Assembly: GCF_005497185.1 (NCBI RefSeq)
Contig: NZ_RJTN01000009.1
Coordinates: 1-64,000 of the forward strand
Reading direction: 5' to 3'
Source: Pectobacterium polonicum
GTDB lineage: Bacteria > Pseudomonadota > Gammaproteobacteria > Enterobacterales > Enterobacteriaceae
DNA length: 64,000 nucleotides
Positions 1 through 9,337 of this stretch are shown one piece after another (position 1 is the stretch's first letter; each line of letters begins with the position of its first letter). The notes beneath the pieces were generated by a model. It ran no database searches. It worked only from the letters and a program-made list of their open reading frames with translations, and had not been told where the DNA came from. The position numbers were made by a program, and so were the translations under genes.

Positions 1-682
1 ACAATTAAACTGCCACTGTAGGTATTCAGCGTTTGAAAGAACTCAGGTAACTCTGGTGCCGTTAAAAAAGCATAGTGTTCTTTTTTATGAGCAACGAATG
101 CACTCACCAGATCCGGCGCGGGGTTATATTCTGCTCTGCCCGTTATAATCGCGTACTTCCACACTTCGCCACATCGCTGCCGCACCTTACGCATTTTCTC
201 GGTAGCACCACGATCATTTAACTTGGACAGTACCGCCAGGAGTTCCATAGGCTTTATTTCCGCAATCGGGCGATGCCCGATAAACGGGAAAACATCTTTC
301 TCAAAGGTACTCATCATTTCTTCGCTGTATGACGCTGACCAGCGATCCAAGCGTTTCTCGTACCATTCACGCGCTATCGACTCAAACGTGCTTTCATTTC
401 GTCCCTGTTTCGCCAGCTTCTGCTCTTTGCGTAAATCACTGGGGTTTATCCCTGCGGCAACCAGCTTTTTGGCTTCGTCTCGTTTTTGTCGCGCCTCATT
501 CAACGTGATCGTAGGGTATGTCCCGAAAGACAGCATTTAGCCTTGCCATCAAAGCGGTAGCGAAAACGCCACCCTTTAGATCCATTCGGCTCGATCAGCA
601 GCGAAAGTCCATAGCCATCATTCTTGGTATAGGGCTTTTCCTGTGGCTTGGCGCGGCGTATCTCAAGGTCTGTAAGCGGCAT
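1..682 (-). pseudogene. P4-type tyrosine integrase, frameshifted and cut by window edge
   Basis: The reading frame starting at 682 (MPLTDLEIRRAKPQEK...) is the N-terminus of a P4/CP4-type island integrase. It continues normally to about 540, where a run of A residues on the coding strand (T run at 536-538) appears one base short. Beyond this point the family sequence resumes in another frame (GTYPTITLNEARQKRDEAKK...) and stays open to base 1, so the product as written stops at about 60 residues. The catalytic half would lie left of the window. The gene runs away from the 3' end of tRNA-Gly at 880-953, the usual arrangement for an integrase at an island border. A one-base homopolymer error in sequencing is an alternative explanation. 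Confidence 0.85.
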
Positions 683-766
683 GTGTATAGTTTCCGGTAT
701 GTATAGCTACCTAATGTGTATAGAAATGGGTATGTATAACACCTCCTATTCACATTACTATACACA
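682..766. repeat. Iteron-like array of TRTGTATAG repeats upstream of the integrase
   Basis: Four direct copies of a 9-bp word lie at 682-690 (TGTGTATAG), 698-706 (TATGTATAG), 715-723 (TGTGTATAG) and 731-739 (TATGTATAA), with starts 16, 17 and 16 bp apart. An inverted copy (CTATACACA) is at 758-766. The array begins at the integrase start codon and covers its promoter. Regular spacing at the int/attL border suggests arm-type binding sites for the integrase or an AlpA-type excisionase, or an operator for integrase autoregulation. The binding protein is inferred. Confidence 0.6.
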
Positions 767-879
767 TTTAACACATGATTTGGGTAGATACCAGTTGACA
801 CACAGAGGCCAACAAAAGCGTAATTACGTTGATTTTACTGGTTTTTATTGATTTCAGGAGACATGCAGAGAAGTGTTTT

Positions 880-953
880 TGGAGCGAGTGAAGGGAATCG
901 AACCCTCGTATGCAGCTTGGGAAGCTGCCGTTCTACCATTGAACTACACTCGC
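880..953 (-). tRNA. glyU: tRNA-Gly (anticodon CCC)
   Basis: The minus strand folds as a 74-nt tRNA including an encoded CCA: acceptor GCGAGTG/CACTCGC, D arm with TTCAATGGTAGAA, anticodon loop CTTCCCAAG giving CCC, and T loop GGTTCGATTCC. It closely resembles E. coli glyU. Its 3' end faces the integrase remnant, so it is the likely attachment site of an island that extends left of the window. Confidence 0.95.
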
Positions 954-1034
954 ACAGAGAGGCGAGTGGCATTATAGCGCTATGCCGTTGCCGAGCAAGT
1001 AAAAAACCCGGCAAAGTGCTGTTGTTTTGACCGG

Positions 1035-1718
1035 TCATACAGCCGTGGCTAGCGGTAGGAACAACGTCTCATAACCATTGGAAATGACGTGCCAGGCAAA
1101 GTAGGCAAATAGCAACGCAGAGATCAGACTGCAATAGAATGAAATACGTTCTTTTAGCAGGCGCTGACCATATTTCACCAACGCTGCGAGGAAAAACGTC
1201 CACAGTACGCCTCCGGCGAAAAAGCCCAGCAGAAACAGGCCTATCATGAAAGCAGAACCATCGGTAGACTGCGCGATAATGGTGCCGCCAATCGCCGCAA
1301 ACCACAGTAACGCGGTTGGTGATGCCAATGCCATGCCGACACCACTGAAAAATTCAGTGTACCGGGCTGGTGGCGCAGTGGAGTCCATAGCATTCTCTGT
1401 CGTAGATAAATCGGCGAAACGCTTAATCTGATAGTCACGCCATGCCGCACGCGCCATGCTGATCGTCATCCAGATCAGAATCAGCCCGCCACCAATCCAT
1501 AACACCCAGCGTACCGGCGTAAGGTTAAATACCACCGCCAGCCCCAGCACCGACAACGTGGCATAAAACAGATCGCCGAAACAGGAACCCAGTCCGATAT
1601 AAAACGCAGAACGCGCCCCGTGCCGCAACCCACGGTTAATAATCGCGGTGTTGACCATTCCCAGATCGAGACACAGTGACAGGGAAAGCAGCATCCCCGT
1701 GAAGACAACTAACAGCAT
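1035..1718 (-). CDS. LysE/RhtB-family amino-acid exporter
   Basis: A 227-residue, very hydrophobic inner-membrane protein with about six membrane segments. The N-terminus (MLLVVFTGMLLSLSLCLDLG, followed by a glycine-rich GLGSCFGDLFYA stretch) matches the LysE/RhtB layout of amino-acid and metabolite efflux pumps. A polar loop near residues 95-120 separates the two halves, as in the family. The ribosome site AAGGGAAT sits just before the ATG. The gene lies 62 bp downstream of an AraC-type regulator on the same strand, which may control it. The exported substrate cannot be read from the sequence. Confidence 0.85.
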   Translation of the reverse strand: MLLVVFTGMLLSLSLCLDLGMVNTAIINRGLRHGARSAFYIGLGSCFGDLFYATLSVLGLAVVFNLTPVRWVLWIGGGLILIWMTISMARAAWRDYQIKRFADLSTTENAMDSTAPPARYTEFFSGVGMALASPTALLWFAAIGGTIIAQSTDGSAFMIGLFLLGFFAGGVLWTFFLAALVKYGQRLLKERISFYCSLISALLFAYFAWHVISNGYETLFLPLATAV

Positions 1719-1780
1719 GATATTCCCTTAGAGCGTTAAGCAATAAGGCGAGTGTAGAACCCAAGGGAAAAGCTGTATTG

Positions 1781-2536
1781 TCAAAAATTGATACGGCGGA
1801 ACTGTCCCGGGGTCATGGCGTTATAGCGATTGAAAGCTTTAGTGAAATGCGCCTGATCGGCAAACCCGACATCGCCTGCGACCTGACTGATCGCTGTCCC
1901 CTGTCGCAGCAGTTCTCGTGCTTTGCACATACGTCGCTGCATTAGCCACGCCAGTGGTGGCAGCCCGACCGCCTGATTAAACGAACGTATCAGATGTGCA
2001 ACCGACAGATTTTCCTGCTGCGCGAGCCGATCGAGCGTGGGGATATCGCTGAGATCGTTCAGCAGCCCCTCTTTGATCCGCGTGATCCGCTCAGCCTCTT
2101 TGACTTGGCTTTGGGGCGGCATTCGATGCTGATTTTCCATCAACCCCGCCAGCAGCAGGATAATACGTTCCTGACGCGTGCTGTCGTCCAAATCAGAGGT
2201 GACGAGCTGTTTTAACTCGGACGCCAACTGCGCCGACGGATTCCAGCCCCGTGAGAACAGAAAGGTTTGGTGGAAATAATGTTCGAATGCCCGTGGGTGA
2301 ACGTACAAAGATGCGCACTGCCAGCGGTCGGAGACATTGTCGCTGCCCTGTAGCTGATTGGGATTGTAGGTCGTCACCATATCGTTGGTAGCAATAAAGG
2401 TCTCCCCATCCAGCCAGACCGTTTCCAACCCACTGAGATTGGCGCTGATGACGAACTCGTCGTGCGTATGGCGTGGAAAACTGCGGCCGTTGGTTAACAG
2501 CGCCAGTTCAAACCAGGCATCGCGGTAAGTCATCAT
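1781..2536 (-). CDS. AraC-family transcriptional regulator
   Basis: The protein has an N-terminal cupin-like sensor half (SFPRHTHDEFVISANLSG near residue 20) and a C-terminal AraC double helix-turn-helix (DRLAQQENLSVAHLIRSFN, then GDVGFADQAHFTKAFNRY), ending QFRRINF. The start is placed at the MMTYRDAW methionines (2536 or 2533). The frame extends upstream to 2596, but that extra peptide has no family character. The GGAA before 2536 is only a modest ribosome site. Its position directly upstream of the LysE exporter, on the same strand, suggests it senses the exported compound, as many AraC/LysE pairs do. The inducer is unknown. Confidence 0.85.
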   Translation of the reverse strand: MMTYRDAWFELALLTNGRSFPRHTHDEFVISANLSGLETVWLDGETFIATNDMVTTYNPNQLQGSDNVSDRWQCASLYVHPRAFEHYFHQTFLFSRGWNPSAQLASELKQLVTSDLDDSTRQERIILLLAGLMENQHRMPPQSQVKEAERITRIKEGLLNDLSDIPTLDRLAQQENLSVAHLIRSFNQAVGLPPLAWLMQRRMCKARELLRQGTAISQVAGDVGFADQAHFTKAFNRYNAMTPGQFRRINF

Positions 2537-2655
2537 AGTCGTGTTCCGGCAGTGAATGAATACCTGAAAATAGCATCTTCCCGCATTGGGCAACAATCAC
2601 AGAATGACGAGGGAAAATCAGAAGCCAATAAGCTCATAGACTGTTTGAAAAGCGT

Positions 2656-3051
2656 CTACGCGGCCCCCTTCTCCCGTCTGGAATCCATGATTTTTGAAAT
2701 GTTAAGTTCGATCCAGTCGGCGAGTGTCGCAATCTGGTCGGAAACCTCGCGCCCCAGCGGGGTCAAACTGTATTCCACATAAGGTGGAACTACCGGATGA
2801 GAGAAACGTAAAATAAATCCATCTTCTTCCAGACGCTTCAGCGTTTGAGCCAGCATCTTCTCACTGACGCCAGTAACCTTACGACGCAGTTCTCCGAAAC
2901 GCAGTGTCCCTTCACGCAGGCTGATCAAACACAACACACCCCAGAGGCTGCTGACATGCTTGAGCACCTCCCTTGATGGACAATCCACCGTAAACAACTC
3001 CCCCTGTCTGACCTTATCAGTCAGAGCCCTACCCTGCGCTTCTAACGACAT
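2656..3051 (-). CDS. HxlR-family winged-helix regulator
   Basis: A protein of about 131 residues with the HxlR winged helix: FGELRRKVTGVSEKMLAQ as recognition region, then RLEEDGFILR and the wing PPYVEYSLTPLGRE. The usual CP...GGKW signature appears as DCPSREVLKHVSSLWGVL, so the Cys is present but GGKW is degenerate. The start is set at 3051 because AGGAG lies five bases upstream; the longer frame to 3081 lacks this. HxlR proteins such as YodB and HypR often sense electrophiles or oxidants through a conserved Cys. It is divergent from the SnoaL-like and dehydrogenase genes at 3279-4680, which it probably controls. Confidence 0.88.
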   Translation of the reverse strand: MSLEAQGRALTDKVRQGELFTVDCPSREVLKHVSSLWGVLCLISLREGTLRFGELRRKVTGVSEKMLAQTLKRLEEDGFILRFSHPVVPPYVEYSLTPLGREVSDQIATLADWIELNISKIMDSRREKGAA

Positions 3052-3278
3052 TATCACTCCTGATGTACATTCAATTGCCATGACACTAACTTTTTGGTGC
3101 GTACTGTCAAAAATAAAGTGTAGCCGCTACCATTCAATTTTTGAAGTTAAACAAGGTTGATTGGAGACTTTCTGCTTTGTGAAAACGCGGTAACCGACGT
3201 CGATATCGTCACAGAGCAGCCAACATTCCACATCCTTCGATAACTATCGATAAGCCATTTTTTATAAAAGGAGCGTCC

Positions 3279-3650
3279 ATGAGTAATAAAGAGATCGTCA
3301 TCGAATATCTGAATATCGTGTTCAATCAACGCAGTCTGGTCAAAGCAGAGATGTACTGGGCTGGCGACATGATCCAGCACAACCCCAGCATGCCCAACGG
3401 CCTGAACGTACTACGTGATTTTATCAGCAGCCCCAATCCAAGCCCCACCTACGAGGCTGGTGTTGCTATGGAAAACGGCGATTTGGTGATGGTTCATGGC
3501 CGCTATAGTAACTGGTTTGGAAAAACGATGATTGCCGTAGACATCTTCCGTCTGAATAACGGCAAGATCGTGGAACACTGGGATGTGATGCAGGAAGAAG
3601 TGACCGTGGATAAATCGGCAAACGGCAACGCCATGTTCCCAGTAAAATAG
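3279..3650 (+). CDS. SnoaL-like / NTF2-fold protein
   Basis: A 123-residue protein of the SnoaL-like cystatin/NTF2-fold type. It shows the family pattern QHNPSMPNG near residues 45-53, a central MVHGRYSN strand, and a C-terminal IVEHWDVMQE segment. Such proteins include polyketide cyclases and small isomerases, but many have no known substrate. A good ribosome site (AAGGAG) precedes the ATG. It is 22 bp upstream of a dehydrogenase and divergent from an HxlR regulator, so the two enzymes probably form a stress- or substrate-induced operon. No catalytic role can be assigned. Confidence 0.8.
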   Translation: MSNKEIVIEYLNIVFNQRSLVKAEMYWAGDMIQHNPSMPNGLNVLRDFISSPNPSPTYEAGVAMENGDLVMVHGRYSNWFGKTMIAVDIFRLNNGKIVEHWDVMQEEVTVDKSANGNAMFPVK

Positions 3651-3672
3651 CACCCATATTGGAGATCATTTA

Positions 3673-4680
3673 ATGAAAGCGATTCAACTACGAGCCCCCG
3701 GTGGGCTTGACCGCCTTGAGGTTGTCGATTTACCCGATCCTGGCGCACCGGGGGCAGGACAGATTCGCGTCCGTATCCATGCCAGCTCGCTGAACTACCA
3801 TGACCTCGGCGTGGTGAGCGGCCATATGCCTTCAGCTGACCGCCGAATTCCAATGGCGGATGGCGCAGGCGTCGTCAAAGCCGTCGGTGCTGGCATCAGT
3901 GATTTCGCCATCGGCGATCGTGTCGTCTCAACCTTCTTTCCCACCTGGCTGAATGGCGATCCAGTGAATGGGGACTTTTCGACGGTTCCCGGAGATGGTG
4001 TTGACGGCTATGCCCGCGAGTGGGTGGTCGCCGAAGCAACAGCATTTACCCACGCGCCACAGGGTTGGAGCCATGCGGAAGCCGCTACATTGACGACAGC
4101 AGGTCTAACGGTCTGGCGTGCATTGGTCGTTAATGGCGGCATAAAGGCTGGTGATACCGTGCTGGTGCAAGGAACTGGCGGCGTCTCTGTCTTCGCGCTA
4201 CAGGTCGCCAAGGCTCTGGGAGCGACGGTCATTGCAACCTCGTCTTCGGACGAGAAGCTTGAACGCGCACGCCAGCTTGGTGCCGATCATCTGATCAATT
4301 ACCGACGTGAACCCGAGTGGGCCACACCGGTACTGGAGATCACCAACGGACGTGGAGTCGATCATGTGATTGAAGTCGGCGGTGCCGGTACGCTCGCACA
4401 ATCGATCAAAGCGGCACGCGTGGCGGGCCACATTGCGCTCATCGGCGTCCTTACCGGCGCGGCAGGCCCCGTGCCAACCGCAGGTTTAACAGTGCGACAG
4501 CAGCGCTTACAGGGGCTGATCGTCGGCAGCCGCCAACATCAACAGGATCTTGTTCGTGCACTCAACGTCCTGCCCATCCGACCCGTCATCGACAAATCCT
4601 TCCCGCTTGCCGATCTCGCCGAGGCCTTCCGTTTACAGCAGGCTGGCGGGCATTTTGGCAAAATTTGTCTCGAATACTGA
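3673..4680 (+). CDS. Zinc-independent MDR alcohol dehydrogenase / quinone oxidoreductase
   Basis: A 335-residue medium-chain dehydrogenase/reductase. The N-terminal GroES-like half has LNYHDLGVVSG and GDRVVSTFFP. The Rossmann half carries VLVQGTGGVSVFALQVAKAL and later VDHVIEVGGAGT. The structural and catalytic zinc cysteines of classical alcohol dehydrogenases are missing (the only Cys is at KICLEY at the end), which points to the quinone oxidoreductase-like branch, probably NADPH-dependent. A GGAG ribosome site precedes the start. It is co-transcribed with the SnoaL-like gene and likely controlled by the divergent HxlR protein. The substrate is unknown. Confidence 0.88.
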   Translation: MKAIQLRAPGGLDRLEVVDLPDPGAPGAGQIRVRIHASSLNYHDLGVVSGHMPSADRRIPMADGAGVVKAVGAGISDFAIGDRVVSTFFPTWLNGDPVNGDFSTVPGDGVDGYAREWVVAEATAFTHAPQGWSHAEAATLTTAGLTVWRALVVNGGIKAGDTVLVQGTGGVSVFALQVAKALGATVIATSSSDEKLERARQLGADHLINYRREPEWATPVLEITNGRGVDHVIEVGGAGTLAQSIKAARVAGHIALIGVLTGAAGPVPTAGLTVRQQRLQGLIVGSRQHQQDLVRALNVLPIRPVIDKSFPLADLAEAFRLQQAGGHFGKICLEY

Positions 4681-4784
4681 ATCAAATCCTGAGCAAAAAA
4701 ATGATGAACTCTTTACATGAGAAGCCGCGTGTAAAGGCGGGACTGGCAGCGTAATGAGAGGCTTGAGACGCGGTAAACATAAAA

Positions 4785-4808
4785 AAACCGGTGCAGTAGC
4801 ACCGGTTT
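4785..4808 (-). terminator. Rho-independent terminator after lysS
   Basis: Ten-bp stem AAACCGGTGC/GCACCGGTTT with an AGTA loop. On the minus strand it is followed by a run of seven T. It closes the prfB-lysS transcript and could also stop the convergent dehydrogenase transcript. Confidence 0.88.
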
Positions 4809-4836
4809 AAAAGGCTCAGATTCAGCTACAGCAGAC

Positions 4837-6354
4837 TTACTTCTGCGGACGCATCGCCGGGAACAGAATAACGTCGCGGATAGTGTGGCTGTTAGTGAAC
4901 AACATCACCATACGGTCGATACCAATACCCAGACCCGCTGTCGGCGGCAAACCGTGTTCCAGCGCCGTCACGTAGTCTTCGTCGTAGAACATCGCTTCGT
5001 CATCACCGGCATCTTTCGCGTTGACCTGCTGCGCAAAACGCTCAGCCTGATCTTCGGCATCATTCAGCTCGGAGAAGCCGTTACCAATTTCACGACCGCC
5101 GATGAAGAACTCAAAGCGATCGGTGATTTCCGGGTTCTGATCGTTACGACGCGCCAGCGGTGACACTTCAGCCGGATATTCGGTGATGAAGGTCGGCTGG
5201 ATCAGGCTGCTTTCTGCTGTTTCTTCGAAGATCTCGGTAACGATACGGCCCAGACCCCAGCTTTTCTCGATCTTGATGCCCAGAGACTGGGCGATCGCGG
5301 TCGCTTTTTCCAGATCGTCCAGATCGGCAACGTTGGTTTCAGGACGGTATTTGCAGATCGCTTCGCGCATCGTCAACTTCTCGAACGGCTTACCGAAGTC
5401 GAATGTCTGGTCGCCGTATTCCACCGTCGTCGAGCCCAGCACGTCCTGCGTCAGCGTGCGGAACAGGTTTTCCGTCAACACAATCAGGTCTTTATAATCG
5501 GCATACGCCATATAAAGTTCCATCATGGTGAATTCAGGGTTGTGACGCGGAGAAACGCCTTCATTACGGAAGTTACGGTTGATCTCGAACACGCGCTCAA
5601 AACCACCGACAACCAGACGCTTCAGGTACAACTCCGGCGCGATACGCAGGTACATGTCGATGTCCAGCGCGTTGTGGTGGGTGATGAACGGACGGGCAGA
5701 CGCGCCGCCGGGGATCACCTGCATCATCGGCGTTTCGACTTCCATAAAGCCGTTATCCACCATGAAGCGGCGGATAGCTGCCATCACGTTGGAGCGGATG
5801 CGGAAGGTGTTGCGAGATTCGTCGTTGGCAATCAGATCCAGATAGCGTTGACGATAGCGGGTTTCCTGATCGGCCAGGCCGTGGAATTTATCCGGCAGCG
5901 GACGCAGCGCTTTGGTCAGCAGACGCAGTTCGGTACAGTGGATAGACAGCTCGCCCGTTTTGGTTTTGAACAGCTTGCCGCGCGCGCCCAGGATATCGCC
6001 CAGATCCCACTTCTTGAACTGCTCGTTATAGATGCCTTCCGCCAGATCGTCGCGGGCAACATACAGTTGGATACGGCCACCGACGTCCTGCAAGGTCACG
6101 AAAGAGGCTTTACCCATGATGCGACGCGTCATCATACGGCCTGCAACGGTCACTTCGATGCCCAGTGCTTCCAGCTCTTCGTTCTCTTTGGCATCGAACT
6201 CAGCGTGCAGACGATCGGAGGTGCTGTCACGGCGGAAATCATTCGGGAAGGCGATCCCGTTTTCACGCAGCGTCATCAGCTTTTCACGACGCGTTTTTAA
6301 TTCATTATTCAGATCTTGCGCCTGATCGGCACCCTGTGATTGTGATTCAGCCAT
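4837..6354 (-). CDS. lysS: Lysyl-tRNA synthetase, class II
   Basis: A 505-residue enzyme that charges tRNA-Lys with lysine in the cytoplasm. An N-terminal OB-fold anticodon-binding domain (about residues 60-150, [17 protein letters not shown]) is followed by the class II catalytic core: motif 2 with [14 protein letters not shown] and motif 3 with [12 protein letters not shown] near the C-terminus. Length equals the E. coli protein. It lies 8 bp downstream of prfB on the same strand, as in E. coli, so the two are likely co-transcribed. A strong terminator follows at 4785-4808. Confidence 0.98.
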   Translation of the reverse strand: MAESQSQGADQAQDLNNELKTRREKLMTLRENGIAFPNDFRRDSTSDRLHAEFDAKENEELEALGIEVTVAGRMMTRRIMGKASFVTLQDVGGRIQLYVARDDLAEGIYNEQFKKWDLGDILGARGKLFKTKTGELSIHCTELRLLTKALRPLPDKFHGLADQETRYRQRYLDLIANDESRNTFRIRSNVMAAIRRFMVDNGFMEVETPMMQVIPGGASARPFITHHNALDIDMYLRIAPELYLKRLVVGGFERVFEINRNFRNEGVSPRHNPEFTMMELYMAYADYKDLIVLTENLFRTLTQDVLGSTTVEYGDQTFDFGKPFEKLTMREAICKYRPETNVADLDDLEKATAIAQSLGIKIEKSWGLGRIVTEIFEETAESSLIQPTFITEYPAEVSPLARRNDQNPEITDRFEFFIGGREIGNGFSELNDAEDQAERFAQQVNAKDAGDDEAMFYDEDYVTALEHGLPPTAGLGIGIDRMVMLFTNSHTIRDVILFPAMRPQK

Positions 6355-6362
6355 GTGAATTC

Positions 6363-7461
6363 TTATAACCCCGCTTTTAAACTTGCTTCAATAAATTTGT
6401 CCAGATCGCCATCCAGCACGGCCTGAGTGTTACGTGTTTCCACTCCGGTACGTAAGTCTTTGATGCGCGAATCATCCAGAACATAGGAACGAATCTGGCT
6501 GCCCCAGCCGATATCAGATTTGTTATCTTCCATCGCCTGTTTCTCAGCATTTTTCTTTTGCATCTCAAACTCGTACAGCTTGGCTTTCAGCTGTTTCATC
6601 GCCTGATCTTTGTTTTTATGCTGGGAACGGTCATTCTGACACTGCGTAACAATGTTGGTCGGAATGTGGGTAATACGTACCGCAGATTCTGTCCGGTTAA
6701 CATGCTGACCACCCGCACCGGATGCGCGGTACACGTCAATACGCAGGTCAGCCGGATTGATTTCGATATCAATATCGTCATCCACTTCCGGGTAGACAAA
6801 CGCTGAGCTGAATGAGGTGTGGCGACGACCGCCGGAATCGAATGGACTCTTACGAACCAGACGGTGTACACCGGTTTCGGTACGCAGCCAGCCAAACGCG
6901 TAGTCACCGATGATCTTAATAGTGGCGGACTTCGTCCCCGCCACGTCACCGTCTGACTCTTCAATAATTTCGGTTTTAAATCCTTTGGCTTCCGCCCAAC
7001 GCAGGTACATACGCACCAGCATGCTGGCCCAATCCTGCGCTTCCGTACCGCCAGAACCCGCCTGAATATCCAGATAGCAGTCTGCGCTGTCGTACTGGCC
7101 GGAGAACATGCGACGGAATTCGAGCTGGCCTAATTTATTTTCCAGCGCGTCCAGTTCTAGCGAGGTTTCATTAAACGTGTCTTCATCGTCTTCTTCCACC
7201 GCGAGCTCAAGCAGACCAGCCACATCTTCCAGCCCCTGGTTCAGTTGATCGATGGTGTCCACGATCGCTTCCAGCGAGGAACGTTCTTTCCCCAGTGCCT
7301 GAGCGCGTTCAGGCTCATTCCAGACATCTGGCTGTTCCAGTTCGGCGTTGACTTCTTCTAGGCGTTCTTTCTTGGCATCATAGTCAAAGATACCCCCGAA
7401 GAACGGCGCTACGTTCAGACAGATCCTGAATGCGGTTTTTTACCGGATTAATTTCAAACAT
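6363..7461 (-). CDS. prfB: Peptide chain release factor RF2, with programmed +1 frameshift
   Basis: RF2 recognises UGA and UAA stop codons. Translation starts at ATG 7461 ([18 protein letters not shown]) and reads 25 codons to an in-frame TGA at 7386-7384. A +1 shift at CTT-TGA-C joins it to the main frame (DYDAKKER...), giving 365 residues as in E. coli. The purine-rich CGGGGG just upstream acts as the internal Shine-Dalgarno stimulator. The main frame contains [16 protein letters not shown] with the GGQ catalytic motif that triggers peptidyl hydrolysis. Low RF2 favours the shift, so the gene autoregulates. Calling the gene from the first in-frame ATG after the shift (7262) would lose the N-terminal domain. 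Confidence 0.97.
7383..7400 (-). other. prfB: prfB recoding site (+1 frameshift, UGA)
   Basis: On the minus strand the sequence reads CGGGGGTATCTTTGAC. The G run is the internal ribosome-binding stimulator, CTT is the slippery codon and TGA (7386-7384) the in-frame stop followed by C. This is the conserved RF2 frameshift cassette; E. coli has AGGGGG in place of CGGGGG. Confidence 0.97.
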
Positions 7462-7567
7462 GATTTTTTGTATTCTTACGTTAAGTCGTTGACAACGGAA
7501 TGATGTAACCCGCCATTCTAGCGGATAAAACGCCCAGTTTATAGACTTTCTGCCCGCCGTATGTGGT

Positions 7568-9331
7568 TCACGCGCGCGGCCACAAATGTTGAATCAACAG
7601 TTGCACCGAGCGTTTACCGCGAAATTCGTTAATATCCAGCCGATACACCATCTCTACTTCTTTAATGCTTGGATCGGGCCAGATGGTGGGATCAATATTA
7701 AACGCGATACCATCTAACAGCGGCACGGTTCCTGTTGCACCGATCGGTTCAAACATCGCTTTCAAATGGCGTTCTTTGAGCAAGCGGGGTTGCAGAATAC
7801 GGAAGCAGCCATCAAACGTCGGTTCAGGGAATGCCTGTCCCCACGGCCCCGCATAACGCAGCATTTCCGCCGTTGATAGCAAATCCAATTCCGGCAGCAC
7901 TAGCTCGCCATCAGACCAGACGACCCCTTCAAGCTGAGAGGGTTCGAGCCACTCCCCCACCAATTCGCCAAAGCGCTGACGGAAATCCTCGAACTGCGTT
8001 TCATGCAGCGATAATCCTGCCGCCATCGCGTGTCCGCCGAATTTATCCATCATGCCGGGGTACAGCGTATCCAATCGTTCCAGCGCATCACGCAGATGCA
8101 AACCGGCAATGGAACGTCCCGATCCTTTCAACATGCCGTTGCCTGCGGGTGCAAAGGCAATCACCGGGCGATGGAAACGCTCTTTAATACGCGAAGCCAG
8201 AATACCCACAACGCCCTGATGCCACTCAGGGTGATACATCGCCAAACCGTAAGGTAATTCGGTACGGGTACGTTCCAGGGATTCGCACAGGCGCAAGGCT
8301 TCGACCTGCATTCCCTGTTCGATTTCGCGCCGATCCTGATTCAACGCATCTAAATCGTTAGCCAACATGCGCGCCTGAGTAATATCGTTACTCAATAGCA
8401 GTTCGACCCCGACCGTCATATCATCCAGCCGTCCGGCGGCATTGAGGCGCGGCCCGATGGCAAAGCCTAAATCGCTGGCGACCAACTGGCTGGCATCGCG
8501 GTTAGCCACTTCCAGCAACGCTCGAATACCCGGACGACACTCGCCAGCACGAATACGATTCAGCCCCTGAGCCACCAGAATCCGGTTGTTGGCATCCAGC
8601 GGTACCACGTCCGCCACAGTGCCCAGCGCCACCAGATCCAGTAATTCAGTGAGATTCGGCTTCGCCAGCCCCTGTTGCGTAAACAAGGGTTGCGTAAACC
8701 AGTCGCTGTCACGCAGGCGTACAAACAGCGCCATCATCAGATAGAACGCCACACCCACGCCAGCCAGCGCTTTGGAAGGGAATGCACAATCTGGCAGATT
8801 AGGGTTAATCATCGCATCGGCATCAGGCAGGGTTTCGCCTGGCAGATGGTGATCGGTCACCAGCACCGAAATACCGCGCCGATGTGCATCCTCGACCCCT
8901 GCATGGGAAGAGATTCCGTTATCAACAGTAACGATAAGCTCCGCACCCAAGGCGGCGGCTTGCGCCACCACGGCGGGGCTTAGCCCGTAACCATCTTCAA
9001 AACGGTTTGGCACCAGATATTTTATGTTCGTGCCGCCCATGCTGCGCAACGCCAGTACGGCAAGCGTGGTGCTGGTGGCACCATCGGCATCAAAGTCACC
9101 CACAATCACGATGCAGCGCTTCTCTGCCAGCGCTAATTGCAGCAGGTCGATCGCTTTATCAATGCCGCTGAGTAAACGGTAATTGAGTAAACCACTCAGA
9201 CTACGTTCCAGCTCCTGAGCACCTTTAACACCGCGCTGCGCATAGAGGCGACGTAGCAAGGGCGGAACGGTATCAGGTAAATCACTATCCTCCACCAGCG
9301 GACGCCGGCGGAGTTGGGTAATCATGTTCAC
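7568..9331 (-). CDS. recJ: Single-stranded-DNA exonuclease RecJ
   Basis: A 587-residue 5'-3' ssDNA exonuclease of RecF-pathway recombination and mismatch repair. It has the DHH phosphoesterase motifs [13 protein letters not shown] (about residue 75), [12 protein letters not shown] and [10 protein letters not shown], then [17 protein letters not shown] and the DHHA1 motif GGHAMAAG. The start is set at a GTG (9331), because the N-terminal length before LRRR then equals that of E. coli RecJ; ATG 9325 is the alternative. It begins 7 bp after the dsbC stop, as in E. coli xerD-dsbC-recJ, suggesting translational coupling. Confidence 0.96.
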
Positions 9332-9337
9332 GTAGCA

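Noticed and set aside
5542-6300. 252-residue + frame within lysS
   Set aside because: Antisense shadow of a conserved gene; His/Arg-rich composition typical of a reverse frame.
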